Source: Bin5 sp022827195
Lineage (GTDB): Bacteria; Chloroflexota; Anaerolineae; Caldilineales; Caldilineaceae
Length of the DNA: 64,000 bases
NCBI GenBank assembly: GCA_965208275.1
Contig: OZ242331.1
Location: 4,154,001 to 4,218,000, forward strand
Direction of reading: 5' to 3'
Shown one piece after another: positions 28,783-38,800 of this stretch (position 1 is its first letter; each line of letters begins with the position of its first letter). The translations under genes were made by a program, and so were the position numbers. The notes under the pieces were generated by a model. It ran no database searches. It saw nothing but the letters and a program-made list of their open reading frames with translations, and was not told the origin of the DNA.

Positions 28783-29206
28783 GGAGTTTCCTCCTTTCTT
28801 TCTGCGCTGGGCCCCACCGCTGTACACATCTGATGAATCTTGGAGTATAGTTCCAGATGGGTTGACGCTTTGGGTTCAACTGTTCGAACCGGGGGATCAT
28901 GGTGGTTGAGGAAGCCATCGCCCGACTTGGTACTTTGGCCTGCCGCCTGACGCCCGACGAAGTGGGGGTTATTGCTTTTCGCTTCGGCCGCCAACCGTTC
29001 CGAACTGAATCCAAAGAGTGGTTTCCTGGAAGGGATGCGGTTGTAGGCGGGCCGCGGAAATTGCGGAGCACCCGAGCAACACATTGGACTGTTTCATCGA
29101 GCCTGCGTCGACGGCCGCCACGTCGGAATCGTCAAACTTGCCTTCCGCATGTGACCCAGAGTCGATTTCGACTTGGCCTGAGGGAGATTCCAGGCGCCAA
29201 ACTGTT
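28783..29206. other. Gap before the GSDH-like gene
   Basis: About 420 bases with no supported gene. The downstream frame stays open back to 29018, but lipoprotein signal logic places its start at 29207. Confidence 0.4.
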
Positions 29207-30919
29207 TTGAAAAAAGCAAAGGATGGAGTGGGGAGAACTGTACTGCTGGTAGCCGGTCTCATATTGCTGCTGACGGCCTCCTCTTGCAGGCCGATCGAGG
29301 GACCGAACGGGGGCCTTTCTGACAGGGAAGGCTTGCTTGTTCCCCATTCTGCAACCAAACCTGAACCAAAGGCGGCAGAGGGCCCAGGGACCTCGATCAA
29401 AAACGTCGCACTTCTGGGAAGCAGCCGCGCTTCAGCAGAGTGGGAGATCGGCCATCGGGCGCTTGATGACGATCTCGAAACCAGCTGGAGTTCTCTCGGC
29501 CATCCGCTCCAGTCTTTCACGGTTGTTCTGGATCAGCCGTACCTTGTGAACAGGGTCGAACTGATCGTATCGCAGGCGCCTGCAGGCCTGACGTCGCATA
29601 CGCTCTGGCTTGCCGGTCCCTCCTCTGTACATATATTGTATAAAAATATTTCAGAAATATATACAGAAGATGGGCAGAAATTGGAGATTGAAATTCATCC
29701 GCCGCGGCTTGTAAGTGAAGTAAAGGTAGTAACGGTTCAAGGCCCGAGTTGGGTCGCCTGGCGGGAGGTCCGCGTGTTCGGAAACGTCCCGCCGACTACG
29801 CATGAGTCGAATGTCGACCCGCAATTTATGCTGGAACCTTTTGTCGGGGGATTGGACCATCCGGTATTCGTAACGCACGCGGGCGACGAGAGCGGGCGAC
29901 TGTTTGTTTTGGAGCAGAAAGGGCGCATTCGCATCGTGCGCAGCGGTGAACTGCTGGCTGTGCCGTTCCTGGACATTTCGGACCACGTCAGTTGTTGCAG
30001 CGAGCAGGGACTGTACAATGTCGCCTTTCCGCCGTCATTTCCCAATGACGGCCGATTCTATGTGAGCTACACGAATGCAACAGGCCAAACAGTCCTCAGT
30101 CGATTCCGGACTGCCGACGACCCTGACATTGCCGACGTGGAAAGCGAGGAAATCCTGCTGGTGGTCGATCAGCCTGATCCACAGCACAATGGAGGTTGGA
30201 TGGTTTTCGGCCCGAAAGACGGGTACCTGTATGTTGGCATAGGCGACGGGGGAACACCTGGCCCTCCTGCACACGCTCCGCAGCATCTTGACTCCTATCT
30301 GGGTAAAATCCTGCGGCTCGACGTGGAATCGGGCGTCTTGCCGTACAGTATTCCCGCCGGCAACCCGTTTACACAAAATGATGAGGTCCTGGATGAGATC
30401 TGGGCCTTCGGTTTTCGTAACCCGTGGGGATTTTCGTTTGACAGCCACTCCGGCGATCTCTTCATCCCCGACACTGGGCACAATGATCGCGAGGAACTGA
30501 GTTTCCAGCCGGCATCCAGCGAAGGCGGCGAAAACTACGGTTGGCCCGGAATCGAAGGAACCAAGTGCATGGGATTTCCTGCACTCCCCATTGCTTGTAC
30601 AGATGCAGGAACGATTACCCTCCCCGTCGCGCAGTACGACCATGGACGAGGGTGCGCGATTGTCGGCGGCACGGTTTATCGCGGTCGTGGACTTGCCCTA
30701 CCGCAAGGGGTGTATGTCTTCGCCGACTTTTGCAGGGGCTCCATTTGGGCGCTTAAGCCACCCGTCGTTGATTCCTATGGAAACCGCCCTGAAGGATGGG
30801 ATATCCAACTGCTTGTGAGGACTTCTGTTCCGGTAAGCAGCATCGGCGAAGACGAACAGGGCAATGTTTTTGTCGTCGGCTACGCGGATGGTGTCCTCTA
30901 CAGACTCGCGGAAAGATAG
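29207..30919 (+). CDS. Lipoprotein glucose/sorbosone dehydrogenase-like beta-propeller with discoidin-like domain
   Basis: A 570-residue protein. A TTG start gives KKAKDG, a hydrophobic helix and lipobox TASSC (about residue 27), so it is likely a surface lipoprotein. An F5/8C-like segment (ASAEWEIGHRALDDDLETSW, then the region to about residue 180) comes next, probably binding sugar. The rest is a six-bladed quinoprotein-type propeller with HNGGWMVFGP, YVGIGDGGTPG, FGFRNPWGFSFD, GENYGWP and GRGCAIVGGTVYRG. Members oxidise sugars using PQQ; cofactor use here is inferred. GTG 29228 is an alternative start. The gene is bracketed by 22-bp direct repeats. Confidence 0.85.
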   Translation: MKKAKDGVGRTVLLVAGLILLLTASSCRPIEGPNGGLSDREGLLVPHSATKPEPKAAEGPGTSIKNVALLGSSRASAEWEIGHRALDDDLETSWSSLGHPLQSFTVVLDQPYLVNRVELIVSQAPAGLTSHTLWLAGPSSVHILYKNISEIYTEDGQKLEIEIHPPRLVSEVKVVTVQGPSWVAWREVRVFGNVPPTTHESNVDPQFMLEPFVGGLDHPVFVTHAGDESGRLFVLEQKGRIRIVRSGELLAVPFLDISDHVSCCSEQGLYNVAFPPSFPNDGRFYVSYTNATGQTVLSRFRTADDPDIADVESEEILLVVDQPDPQHNGGWMVFGPKDGYLYVGIGDGGTPGPPAHAPQHLDSYLGKILRLDVESGVLPYSIPAGNPFTQNDEVLDEIWAFGFRNPWGFSFDSHSGDLFIPDTGHNDREELSFQPASSEGGENYGWPGIEGTKCMGFPALPIACTDAGTITLPVAQYDHGRGCAIVGGTVYRGRGLALPQGVYVFADFCRGSIWALKPPVVDSYGNRPEGWDIQLLVRTSVPVSSIGEDEQGNVFVVGYADGVLYRLAER

Positions 30920-31221
30920 GTCTGGGACCCGCAATGGGGCCTGGAAGATTTCGTAAACTCTCGCGATATTGGCGCCATTCCTAATAGCGTGGTTGAGGGG
31001 TTTGCCGAAGTGGGTCTCAAAGACCAAAGTGTTTCCCTAATGGAACCAAGAACTTTTTCCTGACGAGCGTGCGGCCGAAACGCCCGTGAATTCTATCTGC
31101 CCCCTTTCCGAGAAGTCGGGTTTCAAAAGGGGCCTACTTTAGTTTCGAGTTTCGATTTTTTTGCCGGGTGAACGCGCGGGAAGAGCCGGCGACTGAAAAC
31201 GATCCAGTTAGGAGAATGTCG
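30920..31221. other. Gap with right copy of the 22-bp repeat
   Basis: Non-coding spacer containing the second copy of the direct repeat (31027-31048). The following text (to about 31120) has a weaker match at 61690-61770, which suggests a decayed mobile sequence. Confidence 0.5.
31027..31048. repeat. 22-bp direct repeat, right copy
   Basis: Identical to 28761-28782. See the finding on the bracketed GSDH-like gene. Confidence 0.8.
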
Positions 31222-32328
31222 ATGATTGACCATGACAACCTGATAGCCAAATGTGAACGAACGGTCGAGTTCGCGGCCAAACAGCTGCGTCACCTGGTCG
31301 AGGCGCACCCGGACTTCTTCCCGATGTACACGCAGAACGGGAAGTGGATGCACAGCGGCGAGGCGTGGACGAACTGGTGCGAGGGCTTCCTCGGCGGGCA
31401 GCTGTGGCTGGTCTACAAGGCGACCGGCGACGACTATTTCCTGGAGAAGGCGGAGCACTACTCGCGGCTGCTGGAACACCGCAAGCTGGACCGCAATGTG
31501 CATGACCTCGGCTTTCTCTTCCTGTCGACGTGGAAGCGCTGGTACGACCTGACGGGCGACGAGGAGAAGAACGCGGTCGTGATCGAGGCCGGCCAGACGC
31601 TCGCCAAACGCTTCAAGGAGAAAGGGGAATACCTGCGCTCCTTTGTCTCCGACGAGAGCCTCTTCATCGACATCATGATGAACGTGCCGATCATCTTCTA
31701 CGCCGCGCAGGAGACGGACGACGAGGAGCTGTGGGAGACCGCCTACCGCCACTGCCTTACGACGCGGCGCTACCTGGTGCGGGGCGACGGCAGCACCTCG
31801 CACGAGGGGATTTTCGACCTGGAGACGGGCGAATTTCTGCGCCAGACGACGCACCAGGGCTGGCGCGACGACTCGTCGTGGGCGCGCGGGCTGGGCTGGT
31901 CGCTCTACGGCTTCGGCACGGTCTACGGGATGACGGGCGATGCGCGCTTCCTCAAGACGAGCCAGGACAACGCCTGGTTCTATATGGAGAATACGCCGGA
32001 CGCGGGCGTGCCGCCGAACGACTGGGCGGAGCAGGAGCCGCAGAACCCCCACGAGAGCTCGGCCGCGGCCATCGTCGCCAGCGGGCTGATCCAGCTCTCG
32101 CAGCTGGTGGGCGACCCGGCGCTGGGCAAGCAGTACCACGACTACGCGCTGCAGATCGTGGATACGCTGACCGAGCCTGAGTTCCTGGCCGTCGACGACG
32201 AGGGCTGGGAGGGCATCCTCAGACAGGGAATGTACCACGAACGGCTGGGGCTGGGCGTCAACGAGAGCGTGATGTGGGGGGACCACTTCTTCCTGGAAGC
32301 GGTGTGCAAAGTTCTGGGAGTAGAATAA
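31222..32328 (+). CDS. Glycoside hydrolase family 88 (unsaturated glucuronyl hydrolase)
   Basis: A 368-residue (alpha/alpha)6-barrel enzyme that removes 4,5-unsaturated uronic acid from oligosaccharides made by polysaccharide lyases. Family features are WTNWCEGFLGGQLWLVYKATGD, HDLGFLF (catalytic-region Asp) and SSWARGLGWSLYGF. DES and DIMMN (about 150-160) fit the second catalytic Asp, and NPHESSAAAIVASGL comes later. GGAG 7 bases before ATG 31222 decides the start. No signal peptide, so it acts on imported products. It ends in an intrinsic terminator. Confidence 0.92.
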   Translation: MIDHDNLIAKCERTVEFAAKQLRHLVEAHPDFFPMYTQNGKWMHSGEAWTNWCEGFLGGQLWLVYKATGDDYFLEKAEHYSRLLEHRKLDRNVHDLGFLFLSTWKRWYDLTGDEEKNAVVIEAGQTLAKRFKEKGEYLRSFVSDESLFIDIMMNVPIIFYAAQETDDEELWETAYRHCLTTRRYLVRGDGSTSHEGIFDLETGEFLRQTTHQGWRDDSSWARGLGWSLYGFGTVYGMTGDARFLKTSQDNAWFYMENTPDAGVPPNDWAEQEPQNPHESSAAAIVASGLIQLSQLVGDPALGKQYHDYALQIVDTLTEPEFLAVDDEGWEGILRQGMYHERLGLGVNESVMWGDHFFLEAVCKVLGVE

Positions 32329-32353
32329 CTGCCTGACGGCAGTTATTCGTTTT
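32324..32353 (+). terminator. Intrinsic terminator of the GH88 gene
   Basis: AATAACTGCC and GGCAGTTATT form a perfect 10-pair stem with a 4-base loop, overlapping the TAA stop and followed by CGTTTTC. A further inverted repeat made of CAGTTTTTAGT words lies at 32361-32378 and 32424-32441. Confidence 0.75.
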
Positions 32354-32460
32354 CAGTTTCCAGTTTTTAGTCTTCAGTAGAACCAGCTGCATATACGGCC
32401 GATGCAGTTACCAAGAACTCAAAACTGACTACTAAAAACTGCAGTTCGGAGGGTGATGAG

Positions 32461-33237
32461 ATGGCCAAAGTAGCGCTGGTCACGGGCGCGGGGCGGGGGA
32501 TTGGGCGCGGGATTGCGCTGGCGCTGGCAGAGGCGGGCTGGGCGGTGGTGATCAACTATCGCGGCAATGCCGCGACCGCGAACGAGACGGCCGAGCTGGC
32601 GCGGGAAGCGGGCGGCGAGGCGCTGGTCGTGCAGGCCGATATCGGCGCGGCCGCCGACCGGGAACGCCTGGTGGAGGCCGCGCTCGAACGCTTCGGGCGC
32701 ATCGATCTGCTGGTGAACAACGCCGGCATGGGCCCGCGCACACGTCTCGACATTCTCGAAACGACCGAGGCCTCCTACGACGAGGTGATGAACGTAAACC
32801 TGAAAGGGCCGTTCTTCCTCAGCCAGCACGTCGCGCGCACGATGCTGGAGCGGCTGGAGCCCGGCGTCGACCGCACCGATGCGCCCAAGATCATCAACAT
32901 CGGCTCGATCAGCGCCTACACCAGCAGCCCGACGCGCGGCGAATACTGTATCTCCAAGGCCGGCGTCACGATGATGACGCTCCTGTTCGCCGACCGGCTG
33001 GCGGAGAGCGGGATCAATGTCTACGAGGTGCGTCCCGGCATCGTCGAGACCGACATGACGAGCGGCGTGAAGGGTAAGTACGACAAGCTGATCGGCGACG
33101 GGCTGACCCCAATCCGCCGCTGGGGCCAGCCGGAGGACGTGGGCCGGGCGGTGGTGGCGGTGGCCGAGGGCCGGTTCCCATTCTCGACCGGCGAAGTCCT
33201 GAACGTGGACGGCGGTTTTCATATGCACAGGCTGTAG
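32461..33237 (+). CDS. SDR family 3-oxoacyl reductase-like dehydrogenase
   Basis: A classical SDR of 258 residues. The cofactor loop is TGAGRGIGRGIA (about 8-19), NNAG is near residue 88, INIGSIS carries the catalytic Ser, and YCISKAG gives Tyr-x-x-x-Lys. The C-terminal LNVDGGFHM is typical. The ATG follows GGAGGGTGATGAG. Position between GH88 and two isomerases suggests a keto-sugar reductase (KduD-like role), but fold-level evidence cannot separate this from fatty-acid reductases. Confidence 0.92.
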   Translation: MAKVALVTGAGRGIGRGIALALAEAGWAVVINYRGNAATANETAELAREAGGEALVVQADIGAAADRERLVEAALERFGRIDLLVNNAGMGPRTRLDILETTEASYDEVMNVNLKGPFFLSQHVARTMLERLEPGVDRTDAPKIINIGSISAYTSSPTRGEYCISKAGVTMMTLLFADRLAESGINVYEVRPGIVETDMTSGVKGKYDKLIGDGLTPIRRWGQPEDVGRAVVAVAEGRFPFSTGEVLNVDGGFHMHRL

Positions 33238-33240
33238 GAC

Positions 33241-33335
33241 GGCAGTGGCCGGTTGGCAGTGGTCAGTTGGCAGTGGTCAGTTGCCAGTGGATAGTTGCCA
33301 GTGGATAGTAGTCAGTGGTAAATGGCTGGGAGATT
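33241..33335. repeat. CAGTGGTCAGTTGG spacer repeat
   Basis: About seven overlapping 12-14 base words (CAGTGGTCAGTTGG, CAGTGGATAGTTGC) in tandem. Spacing is irregular and units vary, so it is not a CRISPR array. Same family as 139-203 and 7424-7473. Confidence 0.75.
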
Positions 33336-33352
33336 GGGGGAGGCTCAGACGG

Positions 33353-34180
33353 ATGCAGCTAATCGTTTTCAGCAAGATGCTCCAGCAGAAGAGTATTGCG
33401 GAGCTGATCGATCTGGCGCAGCGGCACGGCTACGACGGTTATGATTTGGCGGTGCGGCCCGGCCATCCGGTCAACCCGGAGAACGCGGCCGCGGCGCTGC
33501 CCGAAGCGCAGGCGCAGATGACACAGGCAGGGCTGCGCATCGGCATGGTTACGGGCAATTTCGATCTGCTGACCGCGAACCACCCGCTGGCGGAGCCGCT
33601 GCTGGCCGCGATGGATACGGCCGACGTGCGACTGCTGAAGCTGGGCTATTTCAGGTTCGAGCCGGCCACGATGGACTACTGGGCGCAGGTGGATGATGTG
33701 CGGCGGGCCTTTGCCGCGTGGGAGAAGCTGGCCAGCATATACAACGTCAAGGTCTGCTACCACACGCACTCGCACTACTGCATGGGGCTGAACGCGGCCG
33801 CGCTGATGCACCTGCTGCGCGACTTCGATCCGACCCTGTTGGGCGCGTACCTGGACCCCGGCCACTTTGCCGTCGACGGGGAGCCGTTCGATTTCGGGCT
33901 GGCGATGGCGCGCGAGTACCTGAGCATCCTGTCGATGAAGGATGTGCTGATCGAGCGCGTGGCGAAGAACGGCCACGGCGCGGTGCGCACGCACTGGGTG
34001 CCCGCCGGCGAGGGCATGGTGGACTGGACGGCCGTTTTCGCCGAGCTGCGACGCATCGACTACAACGGATACGTGTCGATTCACTGCGAGTACGATATCG
34101 ACGAGGGCGAAGATTGGCACGGGACGTTTGTGCGCGAGGTGGCGTTCTTCCGCGGGATGAGAGATGAAGTTTCACAATAA
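33353..34180 (+). CDS. Sugar phosphate isomerase/epimerase-like TIM barrel
   Basis: A 275-residue barrel of the AP-endonuclease-2 family. Markers are VCYHTHSHYC, LLGAYLDPGHFAVDG (Asp/His), LSMKDVL and YVSIHCEYD (Glu). I chose ATG 33353, which follows GGGGGAGG; the frame upstream only reads through the spacer repeats. It is followed 26 bases later by a second isomerase. Confidence 0.9.
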   Translation: MQLIVFSKMLQQKSIAELIDLAQRHGYDGYDLAVRPGHPVNPENAAAALPEAQAQMTQAGLRIGMVTGNFDLLTANHPLAEPLLAAMDTADVRLLKLGYFRFEPATMDYWAQVDDVRRAFAAWEKLASIYNVKVCYHTHSHYCMGLNAAALMHLLRDFDPTLLGAYLDPGHFAVDGEPFDFGLAMAREYLSILSMKDVLIERVAKNGHGAVRTHWVPAGEGMVDWTAVFAELRRIDYNGYVSIHCEYDIDEGEDWHGTFVREVAFFRGMRDEVSQ

Positions 34181-34206
34181 CGAATAGAGCGAGAAAGGAC
34201 CGGATT

Positions 34207-35043
34207 TTGGCATTCCCCTACCCACTCGTATTCAGTACACTCGGCACGCCGGACTGGTCGCTGGAGCGCTGCGCGGCGCAGGCGGAGGCGGACGGCTACG
34301 CGGGGCTCGAAATCCGTATTCTGGACGGAGAGGTGATCTCGCCGCTGCTGCCGGCTGAACGGCGGACGGCGATCCGCCAGCTGATGACGCGGCACGGGCT
34401 GGTGATCGCGGGGATCGGCGCGTCGACGCGCTTTTCGTCTCCCGACGCGGCGGACCGCGCCCGCCACCTGGCCGACCTGCGCGCCTACCTGGCGCTGGCC
34501 AGCAACCTGGAGGCGCCGATCGTGCGCACTTTCGGCGGCGGGCCGTCGGAGGGCCAGACGATGGCGGACGTGATCGACCTGGTGGCCGAAAGCCTGGCGC
34601 AGGCGGTGCCGGACGCGGAACGGCACGGCGTCACCATCTGCCTGGAGACGCATGACGCCTTCTGCCGCGGCGAGGAGGTGGCGGGCGTGCTGCGGCAGGT
34701 CGACTCGCCCTACGTCAAGGCGGTCTGGGACGTGCATCACCCCTACCGCATGGGCGAGGCGGTCGAGGATACGTGGAACTTCATCGGCGCGCGGCTGGCG
34801 CACGTGCACATGAAGGACGCCCGGCGCAAGGATGACGGGAGCTGGGAACTGAAGCTGATGGGCGAGGGCGAGGTGCCGTGCCGCGAGATTCTCGACCTGC
34901 TCGCGGCCAGGGGATACAACGGCTTCGTCTGCGCCGAGTGGGAGAAGAAGTGGCACCCGGAGATCGAGGAGCCGGAGATTGCGCTGCCGCAGCATGCGCG
35001 GGTTCTGCGCGAGTGGATGACGGGGGAGATGGATAGGGCATAA
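34207..35043 (+). CDS. Sugar phosphate isomerase/epimerase-like TIM barrel
   Basis: A 278-residue barrel with ICLETHDAF (Glu), VKAVWDVHHPYRMGE (Asp/His), LAHVHMKDA and FVCAEWEKKW (Glu). Translation probably starts at TTG 34207 after AGAAAGGA. It is co-oriented with the isomerase at 33353. A broken, internally deleted copy of its C-terminal half lies at 61303-61671, about 27 kb away. Confidence 0.88.
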   Translation: MAFPYPLVFSTLGTPDWSLERCAAQAEADGYAGLEIRILDGEVISPLLPAERRTAIRQLMTRHGLVIAGIGASTRFSSPDAADRARHLADLRAYLALASNLEAPIVRTFGGGPSEGQTMADVIDLVAESLAQAVPDAERHGVTICLETHDAFCRGEEVAGVLRQVDSPYVKAVWDVHHPYRMGEAVEDTWNFIGARLAHVHMKDARRKDDGSWELKLMGEGEVPCREILDLLAARGYNGFVCAEWEKKWHPEIEEPEIALPQHARVLREWMTGEMDRA

Positions 35044-35083
35044 GGGTCGTTGACGTTTTCCAAGAGGAAGGCAAAGGCCGCGA

Positions 35084-35140
35084 CGCAAGGTGCAGTGGTC
35101 CGTAAAGCACTTTAGCTCGCGGTCCAATTTTTGGGCCAAC
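35084..35140 (-). mobile_element. IS3-family end fragment
   Basis: On the minus strand GGCCCAAAAATTGGACCGCG, then GAGCTAAAGTGC and a sequence like TGGAGCAGTTCAC, match the left ends at 41264 and 60997. It sits 23 bases before the second exporter's ATPase gene. Confidence 0.65.
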
Positions 35141-35162
35141 CATAGTTCTGGTGGAGTACGAC

Positions 35163-35873
35163 ATGAAAACAGATCATAAAATGAACGGAGAGCGGACACC
35201 GATCGTTGTCGCCGAACAAATCCACAAGACATTCCGTAACGGAGAAATCGAAGTTCACGCATTGCGGGGGGTGGACTTGACAATAGGGACGGGGGAGATG
35301 GTTGCGATAATGGGACCGTCGGGCTGCGGTAAGACGACCCTCCTGAACACTCTTTCCGGCCTGGACAGTTTCGAAGAAGGCCAAGTGACGATAGAAGGAA
35401 CCTCGTTGGCTGACATGAGTGACCGCAAGCGAACCGAATACCGAGCTCGGCGCATGGGATTTGTCTTTCAGTCGTTCAATTTGCTGCCGGTGATATCTGC
35501 GGTAGAGAACGTTGAGATGCCGCTACTTGTGAGTGGCGTGCGCCCTGCGCAAGCACGAAAGCGGGCCCTTGAGAGCTTGGAAAGCGTCGGGTTGATTGAC
35601 CGGGCCTCCCACCGACCAATGGAACTCTCCGGAGGGCAGATCCAACGTGTAACGATTGCACGTGCGCTGGTGAATCATCCGGCGCTGGTTTGGGCGGACG
35701 AGCCGACCGGCAATCTGGACGTGGGCAGTTCGACGGATGTGCTGACGCTCATGCAGCGCCTGAACCGGGAGCAGGAGCAGACATTTGTTATCGTGACGCA
35801 TGACCCGCAGGTGGCATCCGAGTGCGGGCGCATTGTCCGCATGGAGGACGGGGAAATCGCGGCGAATGAGTAG
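35163..35873 (+). CDS. ABC exporter ATPase (MacB/LolD class)
   Basis: A 236-residue ATPase. Walker A is GPSGCGKTT, the Q-loop is FVFQSFNLLPVISAVENVEM, the signature is LSGGQIQRVTIARAL (Gln then Ile, a mild variant), Walker B is LVWADEPTGNLD and the H-loop is IVTHD. GGTGGAG precedes the ATG. Its 3' end overlaps the permease start by 8 bases, so the pair is co-translated. Confidence 0.92.
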   Translation: MKTDHKMNGERTPIVVAEQIHKTFRNGEIEVHALRGVDLTIGTGEMVAIMGPSGCGKTTLLNTLSGLDSFEEGQVTIEGTSLADMSDRKRTEYRARRMGFVFQSFNLLPVISAVENVEMPLLVSGVRPAQARKRALESLESVGLIDRASHRPMELSGGQIQRVTIARALVNHPALVWADEPTGNLDVGSSTDVLTLMQRLNREQEQTFVIVTHDPQVASECGRIVRMEDGEIAANE

Positions 35874-38800
35874 CTTTCTCAGTTCGGTTGCTCTCTACTT
35901 GGCAATAGCTCTAGGTCTGATCCTGGCGGGAGCGGCTCTGATTTCGCTGCGCAATCCGATAATCAGCAAGCTGGGCGTCCGCAATATCCCGCGGCGGCCT
36001 GCCCAGTCGACGTTGATCGTCCTTGGCCTTACGCTGAGCACGATGATTATCGTATCGGCGCTTAGCCTGGGCGACACGCTGGAAAACACGATCCGGCGAC
36101 AGACGATCGACGCCTATGGACAGATCGACCAGATTGTATCGCCTCCCTTTTTGATGGATCTGGCCCGGTTGGCCGGAGGCGAACGCATTGAACCGGAGCA
36201 GGCGAGCAGTCCCCAGAGCGCCGATCTTCTAAACGCGCTGTCACAAGGGGACCTGAATTCACTTACCGCTCTCTTCAATGAGGGGCTGCCCGGTATACCT
36301 GAGCACCGTTACAGAAAGTTGCGAGAGGAGACGGAGTCGTATCACCTGATCGACGGGGTAGCAGGGTCGATACTCTTCCCGACAATCATACGCAATGTCA
36401 GCACAGGGCAGGGTGAGCCGCTGGGGTTCATCTTCGCAGTGGACGAGAATTACGACACCGGCTTCGGCCTACACGACGTGGAAGGCGCGCCTGTACATAC
36501 GGCTGATCTACGGGGTGGGATTGGCGATGCATTCGTTGAACTGGTTGGGTTGTGGGAGCGGTCAGAAAAGGCAGCGAACGAGGTTGGGGCAGCCCTCGGC
36601 GTGGAGGATCTCGGCTTAACCGAGGCGGCGCTGGCCGTCGGCGCGGTCGGAGCACAGATGTTGGCCGAGGAAGGCCCCACGTTTACCCTGCGGCAACTGG
36701 CGATACCGGTAGATGTCCTGCGCGATTTGGGCATCGACACGTCGATCCTGGACGAAGCGGGCATTGACACGATCAGCCTGGAGGGGTTGGGCATCAGCGA
36801 TGAAGATCTGGCGCAGTTCAATCTGGACTCGGACGCGCCGATTACCATTCCCACGCTGCCAATGCTCGGCTTCAATGTGCCATCCCAGGAGGATTTGGTC
36901 CTTGCTGCGACGGAGGCCGTCAGCGCAATCAATCTCAACACAGTGGGCCAGGACGTCGACAACAGGATAAGAAAGTATGGGTTTCAACTTCGCCAGGGGG
37001 AGGTCTATCTGAACCGTTTGGGCGCGCAGCAACTCGACGCCCGGCCAGGTGATTTGCTTGAGATATTCATCGGACCGATTCCCGTGCCCTACCGTGTGCG
37101 CGCCGTGGTGGAAGAGGCCGGCCCGCTGGGCGCGATCGTTCCGGTGGTGATGATGCACACCTCTGAGGCGCAGAAGCTGCTGTTTATGCCGGACAGGGTA
37201 AACAACATCCTGATCTCGAATACTGGCGATGCGGTGAGCGGGATGATTCATACGTCGGCAGTGAACGACAAGGTGCGCGCATTGTCGCTTAACGAAGAGC
37301 GACTGGCCGCCCTGCTCCAAGTCCTACGCAGGCCGACAGTAGCCGAGGTCATCCGGCAGGAAGCTCTGGCTCCCGTCAACCCGCTTACCGAAAACAACCT
37401 TTCGCCCGATTTCCTGATCGAACTCGTAGGCATGCGATCGCAGGTGGTGAGCTTCGATTCGGACATAGATGCGTTGGTTGCCGCCCTTTCCGAATCAGAA
37501 GGGTCCGAAGCGAATGCAGGAGTCCGGTCTGCGCTAAGCAGCGAGGCTGTGCAAGAGTGGCTGAAGTTATTGCCATTGGGGAGCGAGGATCGCCAAGCTG
37601 TGGAGGCGGCCCTGACGGGAATTCACGATTTTGATGTGCTGGGGCCGCTGAGCAAACGGTTCGTTACGAATGTGGCAGAGGTGGGGGGCATCGCCTTTGG
37701 CACTATCTTTTCCAGCTTCGGGATCCTCTCGATCTTCGCCGGGGTGCTGCTGATCTTTCTGATTTTCGTGATGATGGCCGCGGAACGGCGAAGCGAATTG
37801 GGAATTGCCCGTGCCGTAGGGATGAGACGCATCCATATTGTCCAGATGTTTGTCACTGAAGGGTTGGTCTATGACTTGGCGGCGGCGCTGGTAGGGCTTG
37901 GCCTTGGATTGCTTGTTTCGTATGGCATGATAGGGTTTTTGGGCGGTCTTCTATTCAATATCGGCCAGCGGGTAGCCAGTTCCTCCCTCCCATTTCGTTT
38001 CCACTGGCATGCCGCGCCGACTTCACTGGTCATCTCCTACTGCCTGGGCGTTATCTTCACTTTCGCCGTCGTGACAATCGCTTCCTGGAACGTGAGCCGC
38101 CTCAATATCATTGCCGCGATTCGCAATTTGCCCGACAGTTCAAGCCAGAGGCGTCAAGGATGTCTGGGCCGGGCGCTGTTCGCGCTGGGACTCTTGCTCC
38201 TGCTCGGGGTCGGCGCGTTTCTGGCATGGCAGGGCCAACTGCACGGCCAGCCGGTATCCTCTGTCGGCGGTACGCTGCTGCTGACCGGCATCTGCTGGGC
38301 GGGAGGGTGGCTTAGCCGTAGATGGACGCGGGAACAGGCAGAACTGCGCAAGCGGCTTGTATATACCGCCATTGGCGTGGGGCTGCTGGCGCTATGGGGC
38401 GTGTCGTGGAATGACGTCTTAGGCTCAGACCTGCGGTGGTTTGAACAGAACCCTGATTCTACGTTACTCTCTTTCGCTCTGAGCGGGCCGCTGATCATCA
38501 CCGGCGCAATCATGGTTGTGATGTTCAATGCTGACAGCTTGGCAGGCCTGTTTACGCGGATAGCCGGCGAAATCGGACCGATAACACCGGTGTTGAAAAC
38601 CGCGGTGGCTTACCCCCTGGACAATCGCTTTCGAACCGGGATGGCGATGCTGCTGTTTGCAATGGTGATTACGGCGGTGACGGTTATGAGTGTGGTAATC
38701 CGGGCGACAGAAGTGGTGACGGAGCCGAGCGAAGAGCGCACAGCCGGCTTCGACATTTTCCTGTCGCCGACACTGCTCAGCATATTTGATCCAATCACAG

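Noticed and set aside
33241..33335. CRISPR-like array
   Set aside because: Repeat words are short, overlapping and variable, with no unique spacers and no cas genes.
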